8,007 nt of DNA, taken from NCBI GenBank assembly GCA_964385305.1, contig CAYLOP010000145.1:1-8007 (forward strand), given 5' to 3'. The notes below the pieces were generated by a model. It was not told the origin of the DNA and searched no databases. It saw only the letters and a program-made list of their open reading frames with translations. This stretch comes from CAYLOP01 sp964385305 (GTDB taxonomy: Bacteria; Chloroflexota; Anaerolineae; Anaerolineales; E44-bin32). Below are positions 5,502-8,007 of this stretch, in pieces. The stretch's first letter is position 1, and each line of letters starts with the position of its first letter. The position numbers and the translations under genes were made by a program.

Positions 5502-6248
5502 ATGGCACAAGAATTCATCATCGAGACGAAAGAACTGAGCAAGGTGTTTGGCGAGGGCGAGATCCAGGTTGTAGCCCTTGATCGAGTGAGCTTGTGGATC
5601 AAGGAAGGTGAGTTCGTGGCCATCATGGGCCCTTCCGGCTCCGGCAAGAGCACGTTGATGCACATCTTGGGATGCCTGTCCAAACCGACCAGCGGCCAGT
5701 ATTTTCTGGCGGGCGAAGATGTGAGCAAGCTGAACAAGGTGCACCTGGCGACCATTCGAAATCAACGCATCGGGTTTGTCTTTCAGGCATTCAACCTGCT
5801 GCCCCGCACAAGCGCGTTGAACAATGTAATGTTGCCGCTGTTGTATGACCGTGTGAATGGCTATAAAGCGGAGCAGCGCTTGGAGCGTTCGCAGCAGGTC
5901 TTGGAAGCGGTCGGATTGGCGGACCGCATGTCCCATCAACCCCAGGAACTCTCAGGAGGCGAGCAACAGCGTGTGGCGATTGCACGCGCCTTGGTCAATG
6001 ATCCAGCGCTCATTATGGCGGACGAGCCGACCGGCAACCTGGATTCGAAGTCTGGGCTGGAGATCATGGAGTTGTTGCATACGCTTCGTGCACAAGGGCG
6101 CACGATCGTGGTCGTCACCCATGATCCGGAGATCGCCGAGGAAACAGAGCGAACCATCTCACTTTTGGACGGGAGAGTCGATTTCGACAAGGTGAATGGG
6201 GCGCACGTGGGGGCGCGCGATCGGGAGGTGGCCCATGGCGGTGGGTGA
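5502..6248 (+). CDS. MacB-type ABC transporter ATPase subunit
   Basis: The protein has 248 residues, usual for the LolD/MacB-ATPase (FtsE-like) branch. All catalytic motifs are intact: Walker A GPSGSGKST (43-51), Q-loop Gln95 in VFQAFNLLPR, signature LSGGEQQR (150-157), Walker B ALIMADEP (169-176) with catalytic Glu175, D-loop NLDSKSG and switch His207 in VVTHDPE. It hydrolyses ATP on the cytoplasmic side to power the FtsX-fold permease encoded next. The ATG directly follows the adaptor's TAA with no gap, and its ribosome binding site (GGAGACGGAG) lies inside the adaptor gene. The last 14 nt overlap the permease gene. The C-terminal tail (GAHVGARDREVAHGGG) is extra to the core fold. Confidence 0.95.
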   Translation: MAQEFIIETKELSKVFGEGEIQVVALDRVSLWIKEGEFVAIMGPSGSGKSTLMHILGCLSKPTSGQYFLAGEDVSKLNKVHLATIRNQRIGFVFQAFNLLPRTSALNNVMLPLLYDRVNGYKAEQRLERSQQVLEAVGLADRMSHQPQELSGGEQQRVAIARALVNDPALIMADEPTGNLDSKSGLEIMELLHTLRAQGRTIVVVTHDPEIAEETERTISLLDGRVDFDKVNGAHVGARDREVAHGGG

Positions 6249-7464
6249 GATTCTGCGCGTGGCGTGGGAGAGCATCACACGTAATGCCCTGCGCTCGCTG
6301 CTCACCATGCTGGGGATCATTATCGGAGTAGCTTCGGTGATCATCATGATCTCGATCTCGGCGGGAACAGAGGCGGCCATCGAAGAGCAAATCACCAGCC
6401 TAGGCTCCAACCTTGTCTATATCATGGGTGGTTTCAGCCGTAGCGGTCCAGGCCTGGGATCGCAAGCTGGAGGGTTGGTGTACGATGACACCTTTGCCAT
6501 CGCGGAGAAGGTCAGCGGTGTTGCGGGCGTGGTCGTGGAGCAGAATTCTACGGCGTTGGTCAAGGTGGGGAACGTTTCGATTGACAGCGTGGAGATCGTC
6601 GGCACGACGCCCGATTATCCCTCCGTGCGAGATATGGTGGTTGCTTCGGGGCGTTTCATCAGCCAACTCGAGCTGGATCGGGAGGTGAAGGTGGCTGTGC
6701 TGGGATCGAGCCTGGCGGAGGAACTGTTCGGGGAGGACGACCCTATTAACCAGACGATCACGGCCGGGGATGTCAAACTCACGGTGGTGGGCGTGATGGC
6801 GGAGCGTGGACTGGTTGGCGGCGAAGATTATGACAGCCGGCTCATCGTTCCCATCACCGTTGTTTTTCAGAAGTTCGCCCCCTCTCAGTTTGCACGGTTT
6901 ATGGGGGATAGGGTGCGCATGATCGTGGTGGAGATCGCAGAAGGTGCGAACATGGATGACACCATCTTGCAGATCGAGTTGTTGCTGGCCCGCCGTCACG
7001 ATGTCTCGCTCGATGAGCCAGACTTCATGATCAGCACCCAGCAGGACATCATCAGCACCCAAGAAGCCACGACGGAAGCCTTCCGGACTTTGCTTGCGTG
7101 GGTTGCGGGCGTGTCCTTGATCGTGGGCGGCATCGGGATCATGAACATCATGCTGGTGAGTGTGACTGAACGTACGCGCGAGGTTGGTTTGCGACAATCT
7201 GTAGGAGCGACCCCCAATGACATCCGCTGGCAGTTCCTCACCGAAGCGTTGTTGCTGAGCCTATTCGGCGGCGCGATTGGGGCGGTGGCAGGTGTGGGGG
7301 GTGCCTGGATGTTCGGCGTGCTGGGAGATATGCGCACGGTGGTTGTGCCCCTCTCCATCCTGCTAGCTTTCAGCTCGGCGGCTGCCGTGGGTGTCTTTTT
7401 CGGATTTTATCCCGCCAATCGCGCCGCACAACTCGATCCGATCGAGGCGCTGAGGTATGAGTGA
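6235..7464 (+). CDS. MacB-type FtsX-fold ABC permease
   Basis: The protein has 409 residues. One N-terminal membrane helix (about 21-42, LLTMLGIIIGVASVIIMIS) is followed by a large extracytoplasmic domain (43-283, opening with the MacB-like TSLGSNLVYI) and three C-terminal helices (about 284-310, 336-361, 371-391). The conserved coupling segment reads GGIGIMNIMLVSVTERTREV, then GLRQSVGAT, where relatives usually have G-[IL]-R-K-A-[IVL]-GA. The protein ends with the family-typical DPIEALRYE. It works with the adjacent ATPase by mechanotransmission rather than by classical transport through a channel. I chose the start at 6235, where GGGAGG (6223-6228) sits 6 nt upstream; an in-frame ATG at 6196 would add 13 basic residues (MGRTWGRAIGRWP) lacking a good ribosome binding site. 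It overlaps the ATPase gene by 14 nt. The substrate is unknown. Confidence 0.93.
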   Translation: MAVGEILRVAWESITRNALRSLLTMLGIIIGVASVIIMISISAGTEAAIEEQITSLGSNLVYIMGGFSRSGPGLGSQAGGLVYDDTFAIAEKVSGVAGVVVEQNSTALVKVGNVSIDSVEIVGTTPDYPSVRDMVVASGRFISQLELDREVKVAVLGSSLAEELFGEDDPINQTITAGDVKLTVVGVMAERGLVGGEDYDSRLIVPITVVFQKFAPSQFARFMGDRVRMIVVEIAEGANMDDTILQIELLLARRHDVSLDEPDFMISTQQDIISTQEATTEAFRTLLAWVAGVSLIVGGIGIMNIMLVSVTERTREVGLRQSVGATPNDIRWQFLTEALLLSLFGGAIGAVAGVGGAWMFGVLGDMRTVVVPLSILLAFSSAAAVGVFFGFYPANRAAQLDPIEALRYE

Positions 7465-7519
7465 TCGCTGTTGGATGGATCACGGAAAAATAAATTATGG
7501 ATATGAGGTTAACACCGAC

Positions 7520-8007
7520 ATGAAACTAAGATTGATTACATTTATCGTGCTTACTTCGGTCATTCTGGCGGCCTGTGGAGGCGCGGCTGCAGACACGACA
7601 GAGGAATCGGATTCCACAGGAAACCCGTCAAGCGCTTCGACGCCGGTTGGGACGCTGTCTCAACTCCAACTCGCTGTCGGGACATTCAAGCTGGAGGAAA
7701 CGGAACTAGCCGTCACGCCTGAGCAGGCGTCAGAATTGCTTCCACTTTGGAAGGCGGTGCGCAGCTTGAGTAATAGTGATACGGCCGCTGCTGAGGAGAT
7801 CGAAGCACTGATCGATCAAATCCAGGAGACCATGACCTCAGAGCAGTTGGAGACCATCACCACGATGGAAATAACCCCTGAGGACATGACCGCACTGATG
7901 GAGCAACTGGGCATCACGCCAGGGTTTGGCGATAGGGCAAGCGACGGCGGTGGTTCCCAATCCCGGGAAGGTTTCGCGGGCAGGCTTCCTGAGGGTGGAA
8001 TCCCTGA
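7520..8007 (+). CDS. Lipoprotein of the export operon, C-terminus beyond the window
   Basis: The frame is open from ATG 7520 to the window end (162 codons visible). A lipoprotein signal peptide MKLRLITFIVLTSVILAAC with lipobox LAAC (Cys19) is followed by a Ser/Thr/Asp-rich linker (about 24-45). A helical acidic domain comes next: LAVGTFKLEETELAVTPEQA, then LLPLWKAVRSLSNSDTAA and EEIEALIDQIQETMTSEQLE, then a Gly/Arg-rich stretch. There is no enzyme motif and I recognise no named domain. The EQ-rich helices and the 'VTPEQA' and 'MTSEQL' turns recall the LTQEQAD repeats of the exported protein at 3077-3892. It lies 55 nt after the permease with no terminator between and a weak GAGG at 7505-7508, so it is probably co-transcribed. 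An accessory or substrate-binding lipoprotein for the pump is a reasonable inference. Confidence 0.75.
   Translation, partial: MKLRLITFIVLTSVILAACGGAAADTTEESDSTGNPSSASTPVGTLSQLQLAVGTFKLEETELAVTPEQASELLPLWKAVRSLSNSDTAAAEEIEALIDQIQETMTSEQLETITTMEITPEDMTALMEQLGITPGFGDRASDGGGSQSREGFAGRLPEGGIP

Noticed and set aside
6196..6234. Earlier start for the permease
   Set aside because: The extra 13 residues are basic and not family-like, and the ATG at 6235 has a much better Shine-Dalgarno sequence.
6400..7197. Minus-strand open frame of 265 codons opposite the permease
   Set aside because: It is a His/Asp-rich shadow of a clear MacB-type permease with no independent start signals.

Overview
The window reads as a bacterial chromosome segment of moderate to high GC, most likely from an uncultured Chloroflexota-type organism. 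This is inferred from gene content and protein style (a MacAB-type export cassette with acidic helical-repeat and lipoprotein partners, a GrdB-related protein beside a Trm112-type methyltransferase). No rRNA or other decisive marker is present, so the assignment is tentative.

Left part (1-2229). Two minus-strand genes lie at the left edge: a DinB-like gene (about 97-581) and, 18 nt downstream, the start of a YciI-like gene that runs out of the window. The DinB-like gene has a good promoter and ribosome binding site, but an in-frame TAA at codon 5 and a frameshift before its HxxxH motif. Divergent from it on the plus strand is a Trm112/SAM-methyltransferase remnant (758-1309), which has an in-frame TAG and seems to have lost the middle of the protein, including the SAM-binding core. 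Next comes the most notable feature, a GrdB-family (glycine/sarcosine/betaine reductase selenoprotein B-like) gene at 1342-2229. Its reading frame continues past an in-frame TGA at 1849-1851. The TGA sits in a U-P-D-C context, the family's redox motif, and a plausible bacterial SECIS hairpin follows it. I interpret it as a selenoprotein of 295 residues with Sec170. Ordinary ORF calling would split it into two fragments.

Middle (2230-3892). A secreted lipoprotein of the chagasin (I42) cysteine-peptidase-inhibitor family (2459-2869) ends in a strong intrinsic terminator. A separately promoted gene (3077-3892) encodes an exported, acidic protein with two copies of a roughly 70-residue helical repeat.

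Right part (4074-8007). A compact operon encodes a MacA/HlyD-like adaptor, a MacB-type ABC ATPase (0 nt gap), a MacB-type FtsX-fold permease (14 nt overlap) and a lipoprotein cut by the window end. Together these form a tripartite-like efflux or export machine with an extracytoplasmic accessory lipoprotein. The repeat protein just upstream is a plausible functional partner, although a terminator separates it.
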